Assembly: GCA_017990865.1 (NCBI GenBank)
Contig: JAGNNB010000237.1
Coordinates: forward strand, 1 to 5,374
DNA: 5,374 nt
Direction of reading: 5' to 3'
Source: Lysobacteraceae bacterium
GTDB taxonomy: Bacteria > Pseudomonadota > Gammaproteobacteria > Xanthomonadales > Xanthomonadaceae
The stretch's first letter is position 1. Each line of letters begins with the position of its first letter. A program made the translations under genes and the position numbers. Under the pieces are notes generated by a model that saw only the letters and a program-made list of their open reading frames with translations, did no database searches and was not told the DNA's origin. This document shows, one piece after another, positions 1-5,374 of the stretch.

Positions 1-48
1 GAAACGAACCGAGCAGTGCAATGCAGCGCCCGCCTGAATGCCGACGCC
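1..48. other. Left-edge non-coding flank, nothing recognised
   Basis: These 48 bases lie past the methyltransferase stop codon. They contain the short palindrome-like TGCAATGCA (17-25) but no T-rich terminator and no identifiable gene fragment. Too little sequence is present to tell whether another gene begins just to the left. Confidence 0.5.
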
Positions 49-792
49 TCAACGCCGAGAACGGAACTCCGGGGTCCACGGCTGCTCGCGGTCTTCTTTG
101 ACGATCATCGCGACATCGTGATTATCCGCCCAACCGCGCTCCATGTAGCCGGCCAGTCGGACACCCGGTATCTCGCGGATCAATTGCAGAATCGCCTGCG
201 GGCTGGACAACGAAATGCCGTAATCGCCCGCGGGCCAATCGGGATACGGGGCGTAGCCGTAACCTTCGCGCCGGTATTGATCGACGATGCGCTCCCACGA
301 GGCGGGGTCGATCATCGGGTAAATGCGCTGCATCGTCAGGCTCCACTCGCCGTGAAAACTGGCGGCCAGCACGCCATTCGGATTGAGCCGTTCGCACAGA
401 TACCACAGCCAGCGCCTGGTGCGGTCCAGATCGACATGGGTGAACAAGGAACCGACCCAGATCAGATCCACCTGGGGCAGATCGACTTCGGTGAGTTCCG
501 GCCGCGAGTGGATCGCGGTGCCGCCGAAGGTCGAAGCGCAGAAGTCCGCGCCTTCGTGCTCGATATCGCAAAAATACAACTGCGCCTCCGGGTAAGCCGC
601 GCGCAGATGGCGGCTCACCCGGCCGTAGCCGCAGGGCAGATCGAGAATGCTGGCGATTTGGGGTCGCCAGGACGCGCGCGCGGCGAGGTCGACGACCCGC
701 ATCGCACTGCGCCCGGTCGCGAAATACCACGTCTCGTCCGGCGACCACATACCGTCGCGGGGGTGGATGGTACGAATGATGTCGTCGTTCAT
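49..792 (-). CDS. Class I SAM-dependent methyltransferase
   Basis: This encodes a complete 247-residue cytoplasmic protein with a Rossmann-type methyltransferase fold, expected to transfer a methyl group from S-adenosylmethionine to an unidentified acceptor. Motif I is ILDLPCGYGR (residues 49-58), the acidic ribose-binding position is in CDIE (75-78), a strand with the motif-III-like VDLIWVGSLFTHVD lies at 108-121, and LNPNGVLAASFHG (136-148) is the usual post-motif 'L.PGG.l..s.hG' strand. Motif I has Pro where most families have Gly (DLPCG for DLGCG); as I recall, this DxPCGxGR form occurs in a subgroup of uncharacterised methyltransferases. The start at 792 is the first possible one: an in-frame stop lies at 829-831 with no ATG, GTG or TTG between. 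No clear Shine-Dalgarno sequence precedes it. The gene is divergent from the AIM24-family gene. The methyltransferase call is firm; the substrate (small molecule, sugar or peptide) cannot be told. Confidence 0.9.
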   Translation of the reverse strand: MNDDIIRTIHPRDGMWSPDETWYFATGRSAMRVVDLAARASWRPQIASILDLPCGYGRVSRHLRAAYPEAQLYFCDIEHEGADFCASTFGGTAIHSRPELTEVDLPQVDLIWVGSLFTHVDLDRTRRWLWYLCERLNPNGVLAASFHGEWSLTMQRIYPMIDPASWERIVDQYRREGYGYAPYPDWPAGDYGISLSSPQAILQLIREIPGVRLAGYMERGWADNHDVAMIVKEDREQPWTPEFRSRR

Positions 793-912
793 GGATCGTC
801 TGGCCGCGAGGGAGGGCGGACCGCGATTCTACGTCGTGCCCGATCGCCGCTATGGTGCCCAAGCCCGCGAACGCGGACAATTGCCGCTCCATTTGCCCGC
901 CGCGAGGCCGCC
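793..912. promoter_or_regulatory. Divergent intergenic region with promoters for both flanking genes
   Basis: This 120-bp gap separates the start codons of two divergently transcribed genes, so it should hold promoters in both directions. For the methyltransferase the best -10 candidate is TAGAAT, read on the minus strand at 826-831 and 34 bases before its ATG, but no convincing -35 hexamer stands 16-18 bases further up. For the AIM24-family gene a weak TATGGT lies at 851-856, also without a good -35. An inverted repeat CCGCG-AA-CGCGG sits at 865-876, between the weak plus-strand -10 and the AIM24 ATG; its two-base spacer is too tight for an RNA hairpin, so it would be a DNA dyad if it means anything. 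Promoter presence is inferred from gene layout; the exact elements are uncertain. Confidence 0.4.
904..907 (+). promoter_or_regulatory. Ribosome binding site GAGG that fixes the AIM24-family start
   Basis: GAGG lies five bases before the ATG at 913. It decides the start, because the same reading frame is open upstream to base 16, across the antisense of the methyltransferase gene, and would otherwise give a falsely long 543-residue protein. Confidence 0.65.
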
Positions 913-1647
913 ATGTCCGTCAAAACCCTGCAGGAATTCGTCGCCAACTCGAAAGAAAAAGACCTCTCCGGGGATGCGTTCGAATTGGAAAGTTCGCACA
1001 TGCTGGAAGCCCGCGTCGACGGCCTGATCTGGGCCAAGGCCGGCTCGATGATCGCGCGCAAAGGCAGTCTGAAGTTCACGCGCCAGGGGTTGATGGAGCA
1101 GGGCCTGGGCAATTTGTTGAAAAAGGCCGTCAGCGGCGAGGGCATGACCCTGATGAAGATCGAGGGCAAGGGCCGCGCGTATCTGGCCGATGTCGGCAAG
1201 AAAGTCACGCTGCTGCGCCTGCAGGGCGAATCGATTTACGTCAACGGCAACGACGTGCTCGCGACCGAAGCCACGATCGCCAACGAGATCAAGATGATGC
1301 GCAAAGCCGCGGGCATGATGACCGGCGGCCTCTTCAACGTGAAGCTGAGCGGCCACGGTTTGGTCGCCATCACTTCGCATTACGAGCCGCTGACGCTGCC
1401 GGTGAACGCGGCCACCGGCCCGGTGTTCACCGACCCGAATGCGACCGTGGCCTGGTCCGGCAGCCTGTCGCCGGAAATCGTCACCGACATCAGCATCAAG
1501 ACCTTGATCGGCCGCGGTTCGGGCGAGAGCATCCAACTGCGTTTCGCCGGCGAGGGTTGGGTGGTGGTGCAGCCGTACGAAGAAGTGTATTTCCAACAGG
1601 GCGGCGGTTCGTCGGGCGGCGGCTTGTTGAGCGCGTTGACCGATTGA
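913..1647 (+). CDS. AIM24 / TIGR00266 (DUF124) family protein
   Basis: This encodes a complete 244-residue protein of the AIM24 family, a beta-rich fold named after a yeast mitochondrial protein and widespread in bacteria without an agreed biochemical role. The signs are the early block DGLIWAKAGSMIARKGSLKF (residues 36-55), the central GKGRAYLADVGKKVTLLRL block followed by GESIYVNGNDVLATE (about 85-119), and the closing GSGESIQLRFAGEGWVVVQP (202-221), where family members have an 'R.GGE...l.f.G.G.v.vQ.' motif. A glycine-rich tail (230-237) before the last residues is also common in this family. There is no signal peptide and no clear membrane helix, so it is probably cytoplasmic or membrane-associated. 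The start at 913 is supported by GAGG at 904-907 and gives a normal family length. It stands alone, divergent from the methyltransferase gene and convergent with the luxR-type gene, so context says little about function. Confidence 0.88.
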   Translation: MSVKTLQEFVANSKEKDLSGDAFELESSHMLEARVDGLIWAKAGSMIARKGSLKFTRQGLMEQGLGNLLKKAVSGEGMTLMKIEGKGRAYLADVGKKVTLLRLQGESIYVNGNDVLATEATIANEIKMMRKAAGMMTGGLFNVKLSGHGLVAITSHYEPLTLPVNAATGPVFTDPNATVAWSGSLSPEIVTDISIKTLIGRGSGESIQLRFAGEGWVVVQPYEEVYFQQGGGSSGGGLLSALTD

Positions 1648-1662
1648 CGGGGCGACCCGGAC

Positions 1663-1679
1663 GCTGCGGTCGACGCAGC
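1663..1679. terminator. Small hairpin after the AIM24-family gene, possible terminator
   Basis: A perfect 6-bp stem (GCTGCG, 1663-1668, with CGCAGC, 1674-1679) around a 5-base loop begins 16 bases after the AIM24 stop codon. It is not followed by a run of T, so it does not meet the usual intrinsic-terminator rule. It could be a weak or Rho-assisted end, or chance in GC-rich DNA. Confidence 0.3.
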
Positions 1680-1778
1680 CGTTGAGTTCAGGGCGAGCCG
1701 CCCGAATACAGGCGGCCGCTAAGCGCTTCTTCGTCGAGCGAATCGTCGCGAAATGAAGGTTGCGTAATGAATCGCCGA

Positions 1779-1806
1779 ACGCGGGCGGCCGATGCGCGGC
1801 CCGCGT
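1779..1806. terminator. GC-rich inverted repeat after the luxR-type gene, possible terminator
   Basis: An 8-bp perfect inverted repeat (ACGCGGGC at 1779-1786 and GCCCGCGT at 1799-1806) with a 12-base loop lies 6 bases past the end of the luxR-type gene as read on the minus strand. The stem is strong, but the minus-strand sequence beyond it (TTCGGCGATTC) has no T run. In a convergent gap it may help end transcription from either side. This is offered as a candidate only. Confidence 0.35.
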
Positions 1807-1812
1807 CAGCCG

Positions 1813-2685
1813 TCAATTCGGCGAGAGATATCCGTGGCGATAGGCCAGGGCGATCACGTGGCAGCGATTGCGCGCTTGCAATTTCTGAAACAGGTTCTGC
1901 AGGTGGAAACGCACGGTCGCCTGCGAAATCGCGAGGTTGTCGGCGATCTCGGCGTCGCTCAAGCCTTCCGCGAGCAATTCGAGCATGCGCGTCTCGCGGC
2001 CGCTCAAATTCGCGTTCTGCGATGCGGCGGGTTGTCGCGCGAGCGCACGCATCAACGATGGGAACAACACGTTCAGGACGTGCAACCGGCGGTCGTCCGC
2101 GCAGCTTTTTCTCGAAGGCGCGGAGAGCAACAGAAAACGACCGCCCACGACTTCGCCCCCGGCGTAACCGTATGCCGGGCGTTTGAAATCTTTCGCCGCT
2201 TCGATCAATCGGCGGAAGAGGGGATTGGGCGAAGGCGGCTCGCGCTCGATCGCACGATCCGGCTGCCACTGAATCAGCGGCCTGCGCGGGAAGAAACGAT
2301 GTCCGCGCGCGATCGCATTGACGATCGGATCGACGTAAGCGAAGCCTTCGCGAACGTATAAACCCAACCAGGCGGTGTCGTGACCGGTGGCGATGATGTG
2401 CTGGTCGCTGTAGTACAGCGAAGAATTCAGCAGCAGGACTTCTTCCAGATCGAGCCACTCGCGAATATCGGCGACGCAGGCGGAGACGGTATCGCGATCC
2501 GATCGCGCGCGCAGACGTTTGTCGTATTCGACGCAGCGTTGCCGATCCTGGGCCTGGAGCGAATCGATATGGAACGATTCGACATGGGGCAGGCCGACGT
2601 GAGGTTGGCCGATGTGGAGCGAATCGACGCGGAGCGCGTCGAGTGCGGTATCGCCCGCAGGGGCGGCCATGACGATGGGCGGCAT
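1813..2685 (-). CDS. LuxR-family transcriptional regulator (orphan or 'solo') with repeat-containing N-terminal extension
   Basis: This encodes a complete 290-residue regulator. Residues about 66-215 resemble the autoinducer-binding domain: the W-x3-Y-x8-DP signature is present with quorum-sensor spacing (W106, Y110, D119, P120), and W140 follows in PLIQW. Residues 226-290 are a LuxR-type helix-turn-helix: LSGRETRMLELLAEGLS, then EIA (246-248), TVRFH (257-261), KL (268-269) and NR (273-274). The position four residues before W106, usually Tyr in AHL receptors, is His102, which hints at a changed ligand. Family members are usually about 240 residues; the excess is the N-terminal extension, including a 5-residue tandem repeat (residues 14-43). 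The start at 2685 is the first possible after an in-frame stop at 2758-2760; GGGGAG stands 10 bases before it. No synthase gene is in the window. It lies on the same strand as, and 143 bp after, the transporter gene, which it may regulate (inference). Confidence 0.88.
   Translation of the reverse strand: MPPIVMAAPAGDTALDALRVDSLHIGQPHVGLPHVESFHIDSLQAQDRQRCVEYDKRLRARSDRDTVSACVADIREWLDLEEVLLLNSSLYYSDQHIIATGHDTAWLGLYVREGFAYVDPIVNAIARGHRFFPRRPLIQWQPDRAIEREPPSPNPLFRRLIEAAKDFKRPAYGYAGGEVVGGRFLLLSAPSRKSCADDRRLHVLNVLFPSLMRALARQPAASQNANLSGRETRMLELLAEGLSDAEIADNLAISQATVRFHLQNLFQKLQARNRCHVIALAYRHGYLSPN
2557..2646 (-). repeat. Six degenerate 15-bp (5-residue) tandem repeats inside the luxR-type gene
   Basis: Codons 14-43 of the regulator form six in-phase units following x-[LVI]-[DGE]-x-[LPF], for example RVDSL, HVESF and HIDSL. 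Four of the six begin with His. At DNA level the plus strand carries the 13-mer TGGAGCGAATCGA twice, at 2555-2567 and 2615-2627, exactly 60 bases (four units) apart. This indicates growth by duplication of a 15-bp unit and not only protein-level bias. The pattern loosely recalls pentapeptide-repeat proteins, but the central residue is Asp, Gly or Glu and six units are too few for that fold, so I do not assign it to that family. Confidence 0.75.
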
Positions 2686-2828
2686 CGATTCTGTACTCCC
2701 CGGTGTCGGCCCCCCTTGCCGTGAATATTCGCCCGCCGTCGGCGGTGCGTCGCAATCCTAACAGCCGGAGGGCGGGGGAAGCGTGATCGGCGTACGATCT
2801 CCGCGCCGATATCGCGCCCGTGGTGGCG
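2686..2828 (-). promoter_or_regulatory. Gap between transporter and luxR-type genes with dyads and a possible promoter
   Basis: This 143-bp stretch lies between the transporter stop and the regulator start, both read on the minus strand. It holds a 7-bp inverted repeat ATCGGCG-N11-CGCCGAT (2786-2810), overlapping the palindrome CGATATCG (2807-2814), and nearer the regulator a CCGCC-GTC-GGCGG dyad (2733-2745). The latter sits between TTGCGA (minus strand, 2750-2755) and AATATT (2724-2729), which could act as -35 and -10 but are 20 bases apart, longer than normal. The gap is long enough for a separate promoter for the regulator. The first dyad could be an operator or part of a transcript end; neither is established. 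Confidence 0.35.
2696..2701 (-). promoter_or_regulatory. Ribosome binding site GGGGAG for the luxR-type gene
   Basis: Read on the minus strand, GGGGAG precedes the ATG at 2685 by 10 bases, slightly long but workable. The alternative in-frame ATG at 2670 (codon 6) has no comparable purine-rich sequence at a suitable distance, so the upstream start is preferred. Confidence 0.5.
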
Positions 2829-4244
2829 TTAGGCGCTGCCGAAATCCGCACGCGACAAACGATATCCCCGCAACGCCCAAAACACCGCGGGCATGCCGAC
2901 GAACAACAGCAACGCGGGTGCGACCGCAAGCCAGTACCGCGTGTGTTCGTTTTGCGCAGGCAAGGCTGCATCGAAGCCGATGATGCGCAGCAGCCAGCCG
3001 CTGGCGGCGATGCTCAGCCCACTGCCGAGCTTGTAGGCGAAAATATACATACCCGTGTAACCGCCGGTGACGGAGCGCCCGGTCCGGCGCTCGCGGACTC
3101 GCGCGCAATCGTTGACCATCGAGTAGGGCAATGACGAGAACGCGCCTACGCCGATGCCGGCCAATATCTGGAACGGCATCAAGGTCCAGACCGCATCGCG
3201 CGCGGGCGCCAGCGGAAACCAACCCCAGGCGACGTGCGTGAGCGGGCCGCCCACGAACCCCAGCATCGCCAGCACCACCGCCGCGAGCAAGGCGGGCTTT
3301 TTGTCGTAGCGTCGGCTCACGTGCACCCACAGCGGTTGCGATAGCGCGGCCGACAGCAGCACCGCCAACGCAAGTGCCCCCATTTGCGGCCCGGACATGC
3401 CGTAGGTGTAGGTGTTGAGATGGCCGCCGAGCGTGATCACGAGTTGGAACGGCAGTTCGATCGCCAGGATCATCAACAACAATGCGCGCAGATCCGCGTC
3501 GCGCAGAAAGCCGCCGAATTGCGCGCGCAGACTGTCGTGCCCCAGCTCCGTGGCCTGCAATTTCGGGATGAAACTGCGCGTGCCGAGCACCGTCCACAGC
3601 GTCGCCGCCAGCGCCAGCGCGGCGCAGGCGAATCCCATCGGCGCGTAAGCGTGCGGATTGAGCTGGCCCTGCGCATATTCCGCGGTGGGCCGGAAAAAGA
3701 ACACATTGCTGCCGACCAGCGCCAGAATCATGCCGATGAGTTGGAACGCGCCGCGATAGCCTTGGGCGACCATGCGTCCGTCGTAATCGTCGGCGATTTC
3801 GCCGCCGAGCGCGGTATGCGGCACCACGAACGCCGCGATCGCGGTTTTCAGGCCGATCACCGAGATCGCGAGCCAAGCGATGGTCGCGGTCGGTCCCATC
3901 TCCTGCGGAATCGACCACAGCACGGCGGTCAGCGCGGCGGTGGCGAGACCGCCGACGATCAGGAACGGATGACGTCGGCCGAAGCGGCGCGAACGCATGC
4001 GATCCGACCACCATCCCAGCGGAATATCGATCGCCGCATCCCAGAGTGTGGAGGCGGCCATGATCATGCCGGCGATTTCCGGCGGGACGCCGAGGATCGC
4101 GGTGGCGTACAGCAGGAACGAACCGCTGATCAAAAAGTACGGCGCCATCGCCATGCTGCCGCCGCCGTAGCTCAACAGATGCCGCCGTCGCGGCGCGGGT
4201 GTCGGCGAATGCTCGGACGATGGCGCAGATGAAGGCACAGGCAT
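2829..4244 (-). CDS. MFS transporter of the GPH (MelB-like, sugar/cation symporter) type
   Basis: This encodes a complete 471-residue inner-membrane transporter with about 12 hydrophobic segments, at roughly residues 33-53, 56-79, 96-112, 119-141, 164-184, 201-221, 252-275, 287-306, 318-336, 353-374, 394-418 and 437-458. The GPH mark is clear: WDAAIDIPLGWWSDR (68-82) with the D-x3-D pair (D69, D73) that in MelB helps form the cation site, then SRRFGRRHP (85-93) in the first cytoplasmic loop. VPHTALGGEIADDYDGR (141-157) and the late NDCARVRERRTGR (378-390) also fit the family. The first 22 residues are Pro/Ser-rich and hydrophilic. The start overlaps no other gene but is one base after the ligase stop (TGA-C-ATG), with no good ribosome site, so translation is probably coupled. 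GPH members carry sugars, glucuronides and other solutes; the ligase partner suggests some other small molecule, but the substrate is unknown. Confidence 0.88.
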   Translation of the reverse strand: MPVPSSAPSSEHSPTPAPRRRHLLSYGGGSMAMAPYFLISGSFLLYATAILGVPPEIAGMIMAASTLWDAAIDIPLGWWSDRMRSRRFGRRHPFLIVGGLATAALTAVLWSIPQEMGPTATIAWLAISVIGLKTAIAAFVVPHTALGGEIADDYDGRMVAQGYRGAFQLIGMILALVGSNVFFFRPTAEYAQGQLNPHAYAPMGFACAALALAATLWTVLGTRSFIPKLQATELGHDSLRAQFGGFLRDADLRALLLMILAIELPFQLVITLGGHLNTYTYGMSGPQMGALALAVLLSAALSQPLWVHVSRRYDKKPALLAAVVLAMLGFVGGPLTHVAWGWFPLAPARDAVWTLMPFQILAGIGVGAFSSLPYSMVNDCARVRERRTGRSVTGGYTGMYIFAYKLGSGLSIAASGWLLRIIGFDAALPAQNEHTRYWLAVAPALLLFVGMPAVFWALRGYRLSRADFGSA

Positions 4245-4245
4245 G

Positions 4246-5374
4246 TCAGTGTTCAGAGATCAGCGCTCCGGATTCGATGCCGTCGCGTACTTCGCGATGC
4301 AACAGTTTCGCCAGGAAACTGCGCGGCAATTCGTCGACGATCAAGAAGCGCTCGGGACACTGCCATTCCGGTAATGTCGTGGCGAGGCGTTCCATGACCT
4401 CGCTTTCGATCAGCGCGGGGTCCAGCCCGCGACTCGCGCGGCGCAGCGAAACGCACAACCAGACCTGGCCGCGCGCGCGGACGAGCGCCGCTTCCTTGAT
4501 GTGCGGGCACTCGTGGACGCGATCCTCGACCATGCGCGGATACACGCGCCCCTGCGGCAAGTCGATCACATTCTGCTGACGGTCGAGGACATGGATTCTC
4601 GCGGCCGCGTCGTAATAGCCGTAATCGCCAGTGAAATACCAGCGGTCGCGCAAGACGTCGCGATTGAGATCGGGCCTGTCCACATACCCCTCGAAGACGG
4701 TCGGGCTGCGCACCCAGATTTTGCCGATGGTACCGGCCGGCACCGCACGGTCGTTGTCGTCGCGGACTTCCAAGCCGACGCCGCGCGCGATGCGACCGGA
4801 CGAAGACAGTACGCTGTCCGGCGGCGGGAGGCCATCGTCGACGTGTTCTTCCGGCGACAGCATCGCGATCGGCGGCAAGGCTTCGGACATGCCGTAACCC
4901 TGCTGAAAGATCAGACCGAAGCGCGCGATCGCCTCGCGCAGCTTCGCCACCGGCATCGTCGCCGAGCCGTAGATGACTTGCCGCATGCTCGCCATGTCAT
5001 CGACCGTGAGATCGGGGTGATCGAGCAGATCGATCAGCAGGCTCGGCGTGACGAACATGTGCGTGGGGCGATGCGCGCGCAGGGCGTCGATCAAGGCATC
5101 GGCGGTGTAGGCCGACGGCAGCACCAATTGCCCGCCGCTGAGCAGCGTTGGTAACACCACGCCGCTGCCCGCGCCGGAGAGCGGGATGCCGACCAATGTG
5201 CGCGAACGCTCGCGCGGTGGGTCGGTCAGATTCAACAGCAGCAGACGCACGCTATGCAGATAGGGTTCGTGCTTGAGCGCCAGCATTTTCGGCGTGCCCG
5301 ACGTACCGGAGGTGAAGCCCAGCGCCAACGTGTCGTCCGGGCCGAGTTCCTCGTCGCTCAGCGTCGGCACGGAG
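4246..5374 (-). CDS. AMP-binding (ANL superfamily) acyl/aryl-CoA-ligase-like enzyme, N-terminus cut by window edge
   Basis: The visible part is 374 residues plus a few bases, open to the right edge. Family members run about 500-550 residues, so roughly 130-170 N-terminal residues are missing; the GTG at 5368-5370 is an internal codon, not a start. Residue numbers count from that codon. The enzyme activates a carboxylic acid as its adenylate, usually then passing it to CoA or a carrier-protein thiol. Motifs seen: phosphate loop TSGTSGTPK (20-28), A5 YGMSE (159-163), A7 YFTGD (245-249) with the ATP-ribose Asp249, hinge/A8 region from R264 to P278, and the catalytic A10 lysine K355 in LPRSFLAK. 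Two motifs are off-type: A8 reads DRQQNVIDLPQGRVYP in place of the common 'GR..d.I...G..i.P.e.E', and the residue before K355 is Ala in place of Gly. No carrier domain follows; it ends at 4246, one base before the transporter start. Substrate is undetermined. Confidence 0.87.
   Translation of the reverse strand, partial: SVPTLSDEELGPDDTLALGFTSGTSGTPKMLALKHEPYLHSVRLLLLNLTDPPRERSRTLVGIPLSGAGSGVVLPTLLSGGQLVLPSAYTADALIDALRAHRPTHMFVTPSLLIDLLDHPDLTVDDMASMRQVIYGSATMPVAKLREAIARFGLIFQQGYGMSEALPPIAMLSPEEHVDDGLPPPDSVLSSSGRIARGVGLEVRDDNDRAVPAGTIGKIWVRSPTVFEGYVDRPDLNRDVLRDRWYFTGDYGYYDAAARIHVLDRQQNVIDLPQGRVYPRMVEDRVHECPHIKEAALVRARGQVWLCVSLRRASRGLDPALIESEVMERLATTLPEWQCPERFLIVDELPRSFLAKLLHREVRDGIESGALISEH

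Noticed and set aside
16..912. The AIM24 reading frame stays open far upstream, suggesting a 543-residue protein.
   Set aside because: The extra 299 residues are exactly antisense to a well-supported methyltransferase gene, have no recognisable domain, and a ribosome site precedes the ATG at 913. Long antisense frames are expected in GC-rich DNA.
2557..2646. Assignment of the regulator's N-terminal repeats to the pentapeptide-repeat protein family.
   Set aside because: The period fits, but the central residue is Asp, Gly or Glu, two units end in Pro, and six units are too few for the quadrilateral helix.
2786..2810. A classical lux box for AHL-responsive control.
   Set aside because: The arms do not resemble the CTG...CAG-type arms of known lux boxes, and the 11-base spacer is long. 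It is kept only as an unnamed dyad.
1688..2971. A 427-codon minus-strand open frame overlapping the luxR-type gene.
   Set aside because: The translation is Arg/Ala/Ser-rich with no domain pattern and overlaps the clear LuxR reading frame; it is a frame shadow.
2758..4014. A 418-codon minus-strand open frame within the transporter region.
   Set aside because: It is an out-of-frame shadow of the transporter, strongly Arg-rich and without membrane segments.
3384..4232. A 282-codon plus-strand open frame antisense to the transporter.
   Set aside because: Its composition is low-complexity (Arg, Gln, His, Glu) as expected from antisense of hydrophobic codons; there is no start signal or domain.
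4501..5154. A 217-codon plus-strand open frame antisense to the ligase.
   Set aside because: It is antisense to a gene whose ANL motifs are in order; the composition is typical of a shadow.
5368..5370. GTG as a start codon for the ligase.
   Set aside because: The frame continues open to the window edge, and the phosphate loop would begin only about 19 residues in, whereas family members have well over 100 residues before it. The gene is simply cut by the edge.

Overview
This is a high-G+C bacterial window whose non-coding gaps are all short (165 bp or less). The protein types and codon usage suggest a gammaproteobacterium of the Xanthomonadaceae/Lysobacter kind. That taxonomic guess is an inference from general resemblance and was not tested. 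I see no tRNA or rRNA gene, insertion sequence, CRISPR array or phage gene.

Layout from left to right: (1) a complete class I SAM-dependent methyltransferase gene on the minus strand (49-792). (2) A 120-bp divergent intergenic region (793-912). (3) A complete AIM24/TIGR00266-family gene on the plus strand (913-1647). (4) A 165-bp convergent gap with two GC-rich inverted repeats (1648-1812). (5) A complete LuxR-type regulator gene on the minus strand (1813-2685). It has an autoinducer-binding-like domain, a C-terminal helix-turn-helix and an unusual N-terminal extension built from a 5-residue (15-bp) tandem repeat. (6) A 143-bp gap with dyad symmetries (2686-2828). (7) A 12-helix GPH-type (MelB-like) major facilitator transporter on the minus strand (2829-4244). 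(8) An adenylate-forming acyl/aryl-CoA-ligase-like enzyme on the minus strand (4246 to the right edge), whose N-terminal part lies beyond the window.

The right half reads as one minus-strand unit: ligase, transporter, LuxR regulator. Ligase and transporter are almost certainly co-transcribed, since the stop codon of the first is one base from the start codon of the second. The regulator follows on the same strand. A plausible reading is a small accessory module in which a carboxylic acid is activated, a related small molecule is moved across the inner membrane, and an orphan LuxR protein (no luxI synthase in the window) responds to a small molecule. The substrate and the regulatory link are not visible in the sequence. 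The left half (methyltransferase, AIM24 protein) looks unrelated to this module and is separated from it by the convergent gap.

The most unusual element is the repeat-built N-terminal extension of the LuxR protein. No in-frame ATG, GTG or TTG occurs between codons 7 and 75, so the extension appears to be a real part of the protein and not a start-site error.
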